64,000 nt of DNA, taken from assembly GCA_016721725.1 (NCBI GenBank), contig JADKHN010000006.1:1052992-1116991 (forward strand). Direction: 5' to 3'. Shown here one piece after another: positions 33,552 through 43,300 of this stretch. The translations under genes were made by a program, and so were the position numbers. How positions within the stretch are numbered: position 1 is the first letter of the stretch; each line of letters opens with the position of its first letter. A model generated the notes under the pieces. It made no database searches and was not told the origin of the DNA. It saw only the letters and a list, made by a program, of their open reading frames with translations. This DNA comes from Chitinophagaceae bacterium. GTDB taxonomy: Bacteria > Bacteroidota > Bacteroidia > Chitinophagales > Chitinophagaceae.

Positions 33552-35045
33552 ATGGCAACATTAAATAATCCCTCCGCTAAAGGCAAGTCCCAAAAAATCC
33601 TCCGGGAAGGCCTCACTTTCGATGATGTTTTACTCATGCCGGCCTATTCGCAGATCCTGCCCCGGGAAGTAGATATCAAAACGGATCTCACGAAGACCCT
33701 CCGGCTCAATGTACCCATGCTCAGCGCAGCCATGGATACCGTTACAGAAGCGTCCCTCGCCATCGCTTTGGCCCGCGAAGGCGGCCTGGGCATCCTGCAC
33801 AAGAATATGAGTATCGATAAACAGGCCGACCAGGTTCGGAAAGTGAAACGCAGTGAGAACGGATTGATCCTCGACCCCGTGACACTCAGTCCGGATGCCA
33901 CCATCGGCGAAGCCCTGCGCCTGATGCGGGAGAACAAGATCGGTGGCATTCCCATCGTGGACGCACAGCATAAACTGGTGGGCATCCTCACCAACCGCGA
34001 CCTGCGCTTTGAAACCCATTACAAAGACAAAGTGAGTACGGTGATGACCAAAGAGAATCTCATCACCGCTCCCGAAGGAACCGACCTGAAAAAAGCCGAA
34101 CTCATCTTCAAAAAGAACAAGATCGAGAAATTACCGGTGATCGATAAGGCGGGCAAACTGAAAGGCCTCGTCACGTTCAGTGATATATTAAAGTTGAAAT
34201 CACATCCCCACGCCGTGAAGGATTCTTTTGGACGATTGCTGGTGGGCGCCGGGGTAGGCATCACCAACGATATCATGGACCGGGTGTCGGCCCTGCATAA
34301 AGCGGGAGTGGATATCATCTGCCTGGACAGCGCTCACGGGCATACCAAGGGAGTGATCAACGCGTTGAAAGAGATCAAGAGATCATACAAGAACATCCAG
34401 GTCATCGCCGGCAATATTGCAACGGCAGCCGGAGCCCTTGCGTTGGCCGAGGCGGGCGCAGACGCCGTGAAAGTGGGTATCGGGCCCGGATCCATCTGCA
34501 CCACGCGTATCGTGGCCGGAACGGGCGTACCCCAGATCACCGCGGTGATGGAAGCGGCGGCGGCATTGAAGAATAAGAAGGTCGGCATCATCAGCGATGG
34601 CGGTATCCGTTATACGGGCGATATGGTGAAAGCCCTCGCGGCAGGCGCCAATTGCGTGATGATGGGCAATGTTTTCGCCGGTACGGAGGAGAGTCCGGGT
34701 GAGACCATCATCTATGAAGGCCGGAAATTCAAACAATACCGGGGCATGGGATCCCTGGGCGCCATGGCACAGGGCAGCAGCGACCGTTATTTCCAGGATG
34801 TGGAAGACGATATCAAGAAATTCGTTCCCGAAGGGATCGAAGGACGCGTGGCCTTTAAAGGATACCTGCGGGAAGTAGTACACCAGTTCACCGGCGGCTT
34901 AAGGGCCGGGATGGGCTATTGCGGAGCGAAGAACATCAGCCAGCTGCAGGAAGCCAGCTTTGTCAAGATCACCAACGCAGGCATGCGTGAAAGCCATGCG
35001 CATGATATCGATATCACGAGGGAAGCGCCTAATTATAGCCGGTGA
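33552..35045 (+). CDS. guaB: Inosine-5'-monophosphate dehydrogenase
   Basis: This 497-residue enzyme oxidises IMP to XMP, the committed step of GMP synthesis. Motifs are GLTFDDVLLMPAYSQILP, PMLSAAMDTVTEASLAIALA, a CBS pair at about 95-215 (LRLMRENKIGGIPIVD; VIDKAGKLKGLVTFSDI), the active-site loop GIGPGSICTTRIVAGTGVPQ with the catalytic cysteine, and GMGSLGAMAQGSSDRYF. The ATG at 33552 is chosen over a TTG two codons earlier because that TTG lies in the -7 box. Confidence 0.97.
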   Translation: MATLNNPSAKGKSQKILREGLTFDDVLLMPAYSQILPREVDIKTDLTKTLRLNVPMLSAAMDTVTEASLAIALAREGGLGILHKNMSIDKQADQVRKVKRSENGLILDPVTLSPDATIGEALRLMRENKIGGIPIVDAQHKLVGILTNRDLRFETHYKDKVSTVMTKENLITAPEGTDLKKAELIFKKNKIEKLPVIDKAGKLKGLVTFSDILKLKSHPHAVKDSFGRLLVGAGVGITNDIMDRVSALHKAGVDIICLDSAHGHTKGVINALKEIKRSYKNIQVIAGNIATAAGALALAEAGADAVKVGIGPGSICTTRIVAGTGVPQITAVMEAAAALKNKKVGIISDGGIRYTGDMVKALAAGANCVMMGNVFAGTEESPGETIIYEGRKFKQYRGMGSLGAMAQGSSDRYFQDVEDDIKKFVPEGIEGRVAFKGYLREVVHQFTGGLRAGMGYCGAKNISQLQEASFVKITNAGMRESHAHDIDITREAPNYSR

Positions 35046-35064
35046 ATGCTGAAATAGAAAGAGA

Positions 35065-35106
35065 GAATTTAATGGAGAATGGAAAATGGAGAATGGAGAA
35101 TGAAAG
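35065..35106 (+). repeat. Heptamer array, left arm of an inverted pair (6 units)
   Basis: Five units of ATGGAGA type (ATGGAGA, ATGGAAA, ATGGAGA, ATGGAGA, ATGAAAG) follow a degenerate GAATTTA unit, 20 bases after the guaB stop. The reverse complement recurs at 35212-35246. Confidence 0.85.
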
Positions 35107-35181
35107 CAGGTTGAAGCGTAATGGATTTTCGATATACCCAAATGTTTTAAAGAGAACCGAAGTCAAAATCTTATAGACACG

Positions 35182-36366
35182 ATGAAGAAATTTTCTTCCG
35201 CATTTAAAAAATTATCCATTTTCCTTTTTCCATTTTTCATTATTTCCGGCGCATCGGCCCAGGACAGCTCCCGCCTCCGCATCTCCCTCCTTACCTGCAC
35301 CCCCGGCTCCGAACTCTATTCCACCTTCGGGCACAGCGCATTCCGGGTGGTGGACAGCAACAGCGTCACTGACATCGTGTACAATTACGGCACATTCAAT
35401 TTCGACGATGATGGTTTTTACATGAAATTCATCCGGGGTAAATTATTGTATTATTTGTCGCTGGAGGATTTCGCGAATTTCAAACGAAGTTACCAGTATG
35501 ACAACCGGGGCATCACCGAACAGGTGTTGAACCTCTCTTCGGATGAAAAAATAAAGATCCGGCATTTCCTGAATGAGAACGCCAGACCGGAGAACCGCTA
35601 TTACAAATACGATTTCTTTTTCGACAACTGCACCACCCGCTTAAGGGATATCCTGAAAAGTCAACACGATTCTTCTTTTTGCCTGAAACCCGTCATGCCC
35701 GAAGGCACCCGTTTCCGTGAGGCCATCCATCAATACCTGAACACGAACGGACAGCCCTGGAGCAAGCTCGGTATCGACATCCTGCTGGGCCAGCCCTGCG
35801 ACGCGGTAATGACTGCCGAGCAGATGCAATTCCTCCCCGACAACCTCATGACGAGCCTGGACAGCAGTGCACACAGCATGGTGGTTTCAAAACAAAACCT
35901 GTATGTGATCAGCAAAGGCCCGGATCCGTCATCGATCTTCACCCCATTCCTGGTCTTTTCCTTGCTGCTCGCCGCAATAGTAGGCATGAGCCTGCTGAAG
36001 ACCAAATGGACAATTGTATTCCTGCAGGGATTCGACGGGATGTTGTTCTTCATCGCCGGCATGCTGGGCATCATAATGATCCTGATGTGGACCTGCACCG
36101 ACCATGGTATGTGCCGGAACAATTTCAATTTACTCTGGGCCCTGCCAACCCATTTCATCGCCGCGTTTTTCGTGAACAGTAAAAAGAGCTGGGTGAAGAC
36201 CTATTTTGGTTTCACGGCGGTCAGCCTGGCCCTGGTGCTATTGGCCTGGTTCTTCCTTCCGCAGCAGATGAACAATGGTTTGCTCCCGGTGACCGGACTG
36301 ATGCTCTACCGCAGCGCGATACGGTATCTGTCTTCGAGTCAGTTGGCGGTAACGATAGGTGTCTGA
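35182..36366 (+). CDS. Lnb-type lipoprotein N-acyltransferase-like protein (DUF4105)
   Basis: This 394-residue protein has a signal peptide (MKKFSSAFKKLSIFLFPFF..., cut after GASA), a periplasmic DUF4105/Lnb N-terminal domain with TPGSELYSTFGHSAFRV and the FFFDNCTTRLRDIL motif, and then five or so membrane helices from about residue 255 (PFLVFSLLLAAIVGMSLL; GMLFFIAGMLGIIMILMW). In Bacteroides, Lnb adds the third acyl chain to lipoproteins and relies on a conserved His and Cys; both motifs are present here. The hydrophobic core of the signal peptide is encoded by a heptamer array. The stop codon lies within the first copy of a 16-bp repeat. Confidence 0.85.
   Translation: MKKFSSAFKKLSIFLFPFFIISGASAQDSSRLRISLLTCTPGSELYSTFGHSAFRVVDSNSVTDIVYNYGTFNFDDDGFYMKFIRGKLLYYLSLEDFANFKRSYQYDNRGITEQVLNLSSDEKIKIRHFLNENARPENRYYKYDFFFDNCTTRLRDILKSQHDSSFCLKPVMPEGTRFREAIHQYLNTNGQPWSKLGIDILLGQPCDAVMTAEQMQFLPDNLMTSLDSSAHSMVVSKQNLYVISKGPDPSSIFTPFLVFSLLLAAIVGMSLLKTKWTIVFLQGFDGMLFFIAGMLGIIMILMWTCTDHGMCRNNFNLLWALPTHFIAAFFVNSKKSWVKTYFGFTAVSLALVLLAWFFLPQQMNNGLLPVTGLMLYRSAIRYLSSSQLAVTIGV
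35212..35246 (-). repeat. Heptamer array, right arm, inside the signal peptide coding region
   Basis: Five 7-bp units on the plus strand (TTATCCA, TTTTCCT, TTTTCCA, TTTTTCA, TTATTTC) are the reverse complement of the TGGAGAA/TGGAAAA units at 35065-35106. They encode the residues LSIFLFPFFIIS of the exported protein. Confidence 0.75.
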
Positions 36367-36625
36367 CCGTTGCGAATTTAGGCGTCTGACCGTTTTGCAC
36401 AATCTTCAATTCGAAAAATATTTTGACCCAGAAAAGATTTTTGATTTCAATACTCTGTGTAACGGTCTGACGCCTTCAACTAACGGTCTGACACCTTGAT
36501 CCGCTTTAGGTGTCTGACCGTTTGTTGATCTCTATCATTCAAAATATCTTTATGAAAAGAAAAAACTGTAGTTCGTAATACTCTAACTAACGGTCTGACA
36601 CCTTATACTAACGGCCTGACACCTA
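36356..36625. repeat. Seven copies of a 16-bp REP-like repeat in inverted groups
   Basis: The core TAGGYGTCTGACCGTT occurs forward at 36356, 36379 and 36507, and in reverse complement (TAACGGTCTGACACCT type) at 36460, 36481, 36588 and 36609. The order is ++--, then +--. The first copy overlaps the stop codon of the Lnb-like gene and the last ends two bases before the next ATG. Inverted copies could pair as hairpins and act as terminators or RAYT-type targets. Confidence 0.9.
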
Positions 36626-36627
36626 AT

Positions 36628-37488
36628 ATGAACTTCACCTACCAATCCGCCTCCATCCATTACCGCGTAATCGGTCAGGGTAAGCCTGTATTATTGATCC
36701 ATGGCTTCGGTGAAGACGGTTCGGTCTGGGATCACCAGGTTGAATTTTTAAAAGAGCATTACCGACTCATCATTCCCGACCTGCCCGGCAGCGGCCGATC
36801 CGAGCTCATCCCCGATATGAGCATTGAAGGAATGGCTGAGATGATCAAGAACCTCATGAACCATGTAGCTCCCGTGATCTCCCCCACGAGTGGTGACTTA
36901 GAGGGAGTTGTACTTCTCGGCCACAGCATGGGCGGCTATATCACCCTGGCCCTTGTTGAAAAATTCCCGGAGCTGTTTTCAAAATTCGGTCTCGTGCATT
37001 CCAGCGCCTTTGCCGACAGTGAAGAAAAGAGATCGGCCCGGGCCAAATCCATTTCCTTTATCGAAGAACACGGCGCCTATGAATTTTTGAAGACCAGTAT
37101 TCCGGGGTTGTTCTACAGGGGTCAAGACGGCTCAAAGCCGTCAACCCCCGATATTGAAAGGGGTCAAGACGGTTCTAAACCGTCAGACCCCTACGCGCCC
37201 ATGAATACCCTGATCGAAAAAGGAAAAGCTTTTTCTACTCAATCCCTGGTCGCTTATTACCAGGCCATGATCGCCCGCCCCGACAGGACGGCTGTATTAA
37301 GGTCATTCCCCGGTCCGGTTCTGTTCCTCATCGGCCTTCATGATGCCGCTGTACCCTTTGAGCAAAGCCTGCAGCAATGTTACCTGCCTGATCAAGCCCA
37401 TATTCATATACTCAGGCACAGCGCCCATATGGGCATGCTTGAGCAAAAGGAGGATACAAATAACTTTTTATTAGCCTTTTTAGCATAA
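36628..37488 (+). CDS. Alpha/beta hydrolase with in-frame palindrome insertions
   Basis: This 286-residue alpha/beta hydrolase shows PVLLIHGFGEDGSVWDH (oxyanion region), LLGHSMGGYITLAL with the nucleophilic serine, LIGLHDAAVPFEQ with the acid and HSAHMGMLEQ with the histidine. The substrate is unknown. Residues 164-188 hold a duplicated GQDGSKPS peptide encoded by two 31-34-base hairpins (37117-37149 and 37159-37192), between the cap helices. A third palindromic stretch (36879-36907) encodes SPTSGDLEG just before the nucleophile strand. All keep the frame. The protein is about 25-40 residues longer than close family members would be. All catalytic residues remain, so it is probably active. 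Confidence 0.85.
   Translation: MNFTYQSASIHYRVIGQGKPVLLIHGFGEDGSVWDHQVEFLKEHYRLIIPDLPGSGRSELIPDMSIEGMAEMIKNLMNHVAPVISPTSGDLEGVVLLGHSMGGYITLALVEKFPELFSKFGLVHSSAFADSEEKRSARAKSISFIEEHGAYEFLKTSIPGLFYRGQDGSKPSTPDIERGQDGSKPSDPYAPMNTLIEKGKAFSTQSLVAYYQAMIARPDRTAVLRSFPGPVLFLIGLHDAAVPFEQSLQQCYLPDQAHIHILRHSAHMGMLEQKEDTNNFLLAFLA
37117..37192. repeat. Two palindromic REP-like hairpins inside the hydrolase gene
   Basis: Both units have the form GGGGTCAAGACGG-loop-CCGTC-(A)GACCCC or AACCCC. Stems are GACGGCT/AGCCGTC and GACGGTT/AACCGTC with GGGGT/ACCCC ends. Spacing between units is nine bases, and the pair is translated as two GQDGSKPS repeats. Confidence 0.88.
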
Positions 37489-37603
37489 AACTTCATCGTT
37501 CAAACAGCGAATTGGCGTATTTTTAGGTCTGATATTTGTGTTAAGCCCCTTAACGGGGGGGGCTGGGTGGGTATCCTCCTTCCATTTCCGTTATAACCAA
37601 CTC

Positions 37604-40213
37604 ATGAAGAAGTATTTATTCGTATTCGGGTTATCCCTGTTCTCGCTGGTCTCATTCGCCAACCATACCAAGGGCGGTTGGATGTATTACCAGTATATCG
37701 GCCCGGGGAGCAGCGCCAATACGCTCAAATACCGCATCACCCTGAAATTGTATACGGCCTGTGTATTATCGAACGGCCAATTCGACGAGACCATCAACTT
37801 CTCGGTATTCGACGGATCAGGCAACAACCTGCTCTATTCCCTGCCGGTCACCTATAACAACCTGATCGATATCCAGAACTGCGCCACGCAGGAATGTCAT
37901 CCCTGTATCAACTTCATTCCGACGATCTGCTATAAGATCATCACTTACGAGATCATCCAGGACCTTCCCAAGACCGCCGGAGGATATACCATCGCCTACC
38001 AGCGATGTTGCCGGATCACCGGGATCGTGAACCTGCAATCGCCTTCGAACAGCATCGGTGAAACCTGGACGGTGAAGATCCCCGGAACTGCAGTAGCAGG
38101 GGCTGAGACCAATTCCAGCGCCCGTTTTTCGCAAAATGATACGGCCATCATCTGCCAGGGGGCGCATTTCACTTTCGACTTCAGTGCCATTGACCCCAAC
38201 AACGATTCGCTGTCCTATAGTTTCACATCAGCTTACAGTGGAGGCGGACAGGGCAATCCCACACCTGACCCGGCCACTAGTCCTCCCTATGCTTCGGTTC
38301 CCTATTCGGGCGGATTCTCGGGTTCTCAACCGTTAGGAAGCCAGGTCACGATCAACAATAAGACCGGGATCGTCAGCGGGATCGCTCCCAATTCGGGCAT
38401 TTATGTCATCACGGTCACGGTGAGTGAATACCGCAGGGGCACCAATATCAAGATCGCCGAAGTGCGGAAATCCCTGCACATCGAAGTGGCGAACTGCTCG
38501 CTGACCCAGGCTTCGCTTGATCCGGAATACCTCAGTTGCGATGGATTTACCGTAAACTTTTTCAACAATGCTTCGTCCACCAATATTCAAACCTATGATT
38601 GGGACTTCGGAGATGGAGGCACGTCCAACCTGCCTTCACCGACGCATACCTACGGCGATACGGGTATTTATATCCTCAAACTGGCGGTCAACCGCGGCCT
38701 TCCCTGTTCAGATTCCGCCACGGCCATCGTTAAAGTGTATCCCGGGTTCTTCCCTGATTTTGATTTCCAGGGACAATGCACTACGATACCGATCCAATTC
38801 CGCGACCTGACCACGGTCGCCTATGGCGTGGTGAACAAATGGGTATGGAATTTCGGCGACCCGGGTTCGCCCCTCAACACCTCCACTTTGCAGAATCCCA
38901 CTCACTTATACAACGCCGCGCAGAACTATAACGTGGAATTCTTCGTGAGCAGTGACAAAGGGTGCGCCGATACGGTACGCAAGACCATTACCATATTAAC
39001 GGGACCGCCTTTGACGGTTTCCAACGATACCCTGATCTGCACTATTGATACCTTACAACTGAACGCGGTTGGCGCAGGCAATTTTACCTGGTCGCCCAAT
39101 TATATGATCAGTAATGTGAATGCACCCAACCCGCTCGTGAGCCCCGATGTGACCACGACCTACCGGGTAAGGTTAACCGATCCATTCGGTTGCTATGCCG
39201 AGGATACGGTCAGGGTGAGGGTGGTGAACCAGGTCACCCAGTTCAGCGATTACGATACGACGGTTTGCCAGAAAGACGCCCTGATCTTAAGATTGAACAG
39301 CGATGCGCTTTATTTCAACTGGACGCCCAATGACGGCAGCTTAAGCAGCACCACGGTTAAGAACCCGACCGCCTTACCGCTGGCTACCACCACCTACCGG
39401 GTCACCGGCAGCATCAGCGCCAAATGCTTTGCACAGAATACCATCAACGTTAAGGTGGTTCCCTACCCGGCCGCGAATGCGGGTCCGGACATTCCCCTAT
39501 GCCTGGGTAATTCAACACAGCTCAATGCCACGGGGGGCAGCATCTATTCCTGGACCCCTTCCGTTTTCCTGAGCGCCACCAATATTCCCAATCCCCGGGT
39601 GATCAACCCAACGGGCAGTGTGAAGTATATTGTAACGGTGAGGGATGTACTGGGTTGTCCGAAGGCCGTCAGGGATACCGTCATCGTTCGGGTGATCAGC
39701 ATCAAGGCCGATGCCGGCCCATCAGATACTTCCGTTGTATTGGGCCAGTCCCTGCAACTGGGCGCCAGCGGGGGTACTCAATATCTCTGGACGCCATCCA
39801 CCTGGCTTAATAATCCCAATATCCATAACCCCATCTCCCTGCCGCAGAACAACATCACTTACCAGGTGAGGGTGAGTGACGACAATGGCTGTGTGGGATA
39901 CGACAATATCAATGTCCATGTCTTCTTTGTACAGCCCGGATTCTATGTACCCACGGCTTTTTCGCCCAATGGTGACGGCAAGAATGATATCTTCCGCCCT
40001 ATCCTCATTGGTATGAAATCAATGGATGTATTCAGGGTGTACAACCGCTGGGGACAGCTGCTCTATTCCGGATCCGGTAATGAGGGCAATGGCTGGGACG
40101 GCACATTTGGCGGCCGGCCACAGGATGCCGCCACCTACGTATGGTATGCCGAAGGCACTGATTACCTGAACAAAACAGTTAAGAAAAAAGGGTATGTGGT
40201 GCTGATCCGGTAA
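37604..40213 (+). CDS. Giant PKD-domain surface protein with T9SS type B C-terminal domain
   Basis: The ATG at 37604 (MKKYLFVFGLSLFSLVSFANHTKGGW) gives 869 residues. A cysteine-containing N-terminal beta domain (CINFIPTICYKIITYE; NDSLSYSFTSAYSGGGQG) is followed by PKD domains (YDWDFGDGGTS; VWNFGDPGS) and three to four Ig-like repeats with the pattern CxxTxQLNAxGGxxYxWTP. It ends in the gliding motility-associated domain, GFYVPTAFSPNGDGKNDIFRP through KKGYVVLIR. That domain directs export through T9SS and attachment or release at the surface. Its nearest relative is the next gene. A 30-bp G/C-rich hairpin (near 37543-37570) lies in the leader. Confidence 0.9.
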   Translation: MKKYLFVFGLSLFSLVSFANHTKGGWMYYQYIGPGSSANTLKYRITLKLYTACVLSNGQFDETINFSVFDGSGNNLLYSLPVTYNNLIDIQNCATQECHPCINFIPTICYKIITYEIIQDLPKTAGGYTIAYQRCCRITGIVNLQSPSNSIGETWTVKIPGTAVAGAETNSSARFSQNDTAIICQGAHFTFDFSAIDPNNDSLSYSFTSAYSGGGQGNPTPDPATSPPYASVPYSGGFSGSQPLGSQVTINNKTGIVSGIAPNSGIYVITVTVSEYRRGTNIKIAEVRKSLHIEVANCSLTQASLDPEYLSCDGFTVNFFNNASSTNIQTYDWDFGDGGTSNLPSPTHTYGDTGIYILKLAVNRGLPCSDSATAIVKVYPGFFPDFDFQGQCTTIPIQFRDLTTVAYGVVNKWVWNFGDPGSPLNTSTLQNPTHLYNAAQNYNVEFFVSSDKGCADTVRKTITILTGPPLTVSNDTLICTIDTLQLNAVGAGNFTWSPNYMISNVNAPNPLVSPDVTTTYRVRLTDPFGCYAEDTVRVRVVNQVTQFSDYDTTVCQKDALILRLNSDALYFNWTPNDGSLSSTTVKNPTALPLATTTYRVTGSISAKCFAQNTINVKVVPYPAANAGPDIPLCLGNSTQLNATGGSIYSWTPSVFLSATNIPNPRVINPTGSVKYIVTVRDVLGCPKAVRDTVIVRVISIKADAGPSDTSVVLGQSLQLGASGGTQYLWTPSTWLNNPNIHNPISLPQNNITYQVRVSDDNGCVGYDNINVHVFFVQPGFYVPTAFSPNGDGKNDIFRPILIGMKSMDVFRVYNRWGQLLYSGSGNEGNGWDGTFGGRPQDAATYVWYAEGTDYLNKTVKKKGYVVLIR

Positions 40214-40387
40214 GTTCAACCCAAGATCTTTCCATTCTTTCTATTACAATATTGCTTTCCAAAGAGAAGATAACAGGATACCTGAATAATAATCCTTTAA
40301 CCGGGCTTCGTTTTGCGTAAAAACGGTGTCGTGGCTTTGAGCAGAGAAATTCGTATATTTAGACCCATATTTCCCCACCCCTCCCTG

Positions 40388-43300
40388 ATGAAGAAGTATT
40401 TCATATTGATCGCCCTTTCGTTCATTACAGTAAAGGAAATCTATGCCAACCACACGAAGGGAGGATGGATGTATTACGAATACCTGGGCCCGGGTACCAT
40501 TGACCCTTCCAAACTAAAGTATAAGATCGGACTGAATCTCTATATCGATTGCGGGTCTATTTTAATTGAACCCACCTGGAATTTTTCTTTTTTTACGGGG
40601 CGTGCACCGTATAATTTCATCCAGGATATCACGGTCAATGCAGCCCCTGATTACCTGATCGATGGTTGTGTAACCATAACCTGTTACCCCTGCATAAACA
40701 ATGTCCCATCCCGATGCTATAAGATCATCAATTATGAGACCATTGTGGAGCTGGCGGCAACTCCAGAAGGCTATATCGTGTCGAAAGAACGGTGTTGCCG
40801 CATTGCCGGGATCAGTAATATCGCGGTTCCCTCAAACAATTACGGAGCCACCTATACCATCAAGATACCGGGCACACTGGAAGCACCGACTGCTCCCATG
40901 AATACGAGCCCTGTCTTTATTTTCAATGATACGGCCGTGGTTTGCGGGAACAACCCCTTCACACTTAATTTCACGGCTACTGACGCCAATTCCGATTCGC
41001 TGGTGTACAGTTTTGTGGATGCCTATGCTGGTGCAAATTCCGGCGCCCCCAATCCCGGAACCGCCACCAATCCACCTTATGCTACAGTACCTTACCAGGC
41101 ACCATATACCGGCTCCCAGCCATTGGGAGCAGGCGTTACCATTGATCCGGTAACCGGAGTGATCAGTGGCATTGCACCACCTCCCGGTGAATATGTGATT
41201 TGTGTATTGGTCAAGGAGTATAAAAATGGGGTATACATCGGTGAATCCAGGAAAGAACTGCATTTGAAAACAGCGCCCTGTACTCCATTGGTGGCCAGTT
41301 CTAATTTCACGCCGATCACCTGCGACGGCTTTACCGTGAACTTCACCCAGAACAGTTCGGGCAGTCCCACTACTTTTTTATGGGACTTTGATGACCCTGC
41401 CAGTGGTGCAGCCAATACTTCAAACCTGCCAAACCCGACACATACCTTTACCGCCGCCGGTATTTTCAACATCAAACTGGTGGTGTCCATTTCCGGACAA
41501 TGCATTGATTCGATCACCAAGCCCATCGGCGTCTATCCCGGCTTCTTCCCCGGATTCATAACCTCAGCGCCCCTTTGCGCGGGTAGCCCGATCCAATTCA
41601 CCGATACCAGCCGCACCAATTACGGCGTGGTGGACAGCTGGCGCTGGGATTTCGGCGACCTGGTGGTACTCAACGATACCAGTCATTTACAGAACCCGGT
41701 CTATACCTATAACCCGGGCGGTGTTTATACCGTGCAACTGAAAGTCACCAACAGCAAGGGTTGCGAAAAGACGGTGGACATCCCCATCACCATCCATGAT
41801 ATCCCGGCACTGTCCGTTTTCCCGGCCGACTCGGTATACTGCGCATTGGACAGCCTGCAACTAACGGGTACGGGTGTGGGTACTTTCAACTGGACACCCA
41901 ATACGAATATCTTCGGCGCCAACACGGCCACGCCGCTGGTCTTCCCTCCGGTACCCACCCGCTATTATGCGAAACTCACCAGTGTGGATGGTTGCAGCAA
42001 GACCGACTCGGTGTTTGTGAGACCCCTGAACGACCTCACCAATGCAATCGCCGGCCCCATCAATATCTGTGAGGAAGATACGGTCACCCTGACCGGTTCC
42101 AGTAACCATGCCTCGAACATCAGCTGGCAATGGGGCCCGCCGGGAACCATTGAAACACCATTGAACAGTACAACGAGGGTCTACCCCATCGTCAATACCA
42201 CATATACCCTGCTCACCCGCTGGGGCAATAATTGCGTGGCCACCAAAACGCATACCATCAATGTAAAGCCCCTGGCCATACCTAATGCGGGACCGGACGG
42301 TTTTGTTTGCGCGGGAGGACAGACTTTCACGCAACTCAACGCCTCGGGTGGCGACAGCTATCAGTGGACGCCGGTCACCGGTTTGAGCAATCCCAATATC
42401 CCCAACCCCATCGCTTCTCCCACGATACCCACTTTTTATGTGGTGGCCGTTGGCGTTACCGGATGCCCCAAACTGCGTACCGATACGGTTTTCATTGATG
42501 TGGGTCTCTTACCCCTGATATCAACACTCAACGATACCCTGATCTGCAATATCGATACCCTGCAACTCACTACTACGGGTACGGGCAGTTTCAACTGGAG
42601 TCCCAATTACATGATCAGCAGCACCACCGTGGCAAGCCCGCTCGTAAGTCCGGATGTACCGACCTGGTATTACGTCCAGCTCACCGATGCGATCGGCTGC
42701 CAGTCGAGGGATTCGGTCTTCGTGGATGTAAAGGACCACGTGACCCTGGGTGCCGGACCGGACACCACCATTTGCCAGACCGACGGGTTCCGGCTCAACA
42801 GTTACGGCGACGCTTTGCATTATATCTGGACGCCGAACACCTGGCTGGATTTCGATAATATCAAGCAGCCCTTCACCCGTCCTTTATCCACCATCACGTA
42901 TCATGTGATCGGCAATATCGGCAAATGCCAGACGGAAGATGATGTGACCATCAAAGTGGTGCCATACCCGGCCGCCAATGCGGGACCCGATCTGGCCCTT
43001 TGTCCAGGCTTCAATGCCCAACTCAATGCCACCGGTGGCAGCCGCTATGTCTGGAGCCCGGTGAATTTCCTGAACAACCGTTTCATTCCCAACCCGATCT
43101 CCATCAGGCCCCCGGCCAGCATCCAGTATATCGTAACGGTATCGGATACTCTGGGATGTCCTAAATCGGTAAAGGATACGGTTTTCGTAAAAGTATATCC
43201 GAAGGCCATCGCCAATGCCGGTCCTTCCGATACCACCGTAGTAAAAGGAGAACCCCTGCACCTGAAAGCGTCGGGCGGCATCAGTTATCTCTGGACACCC

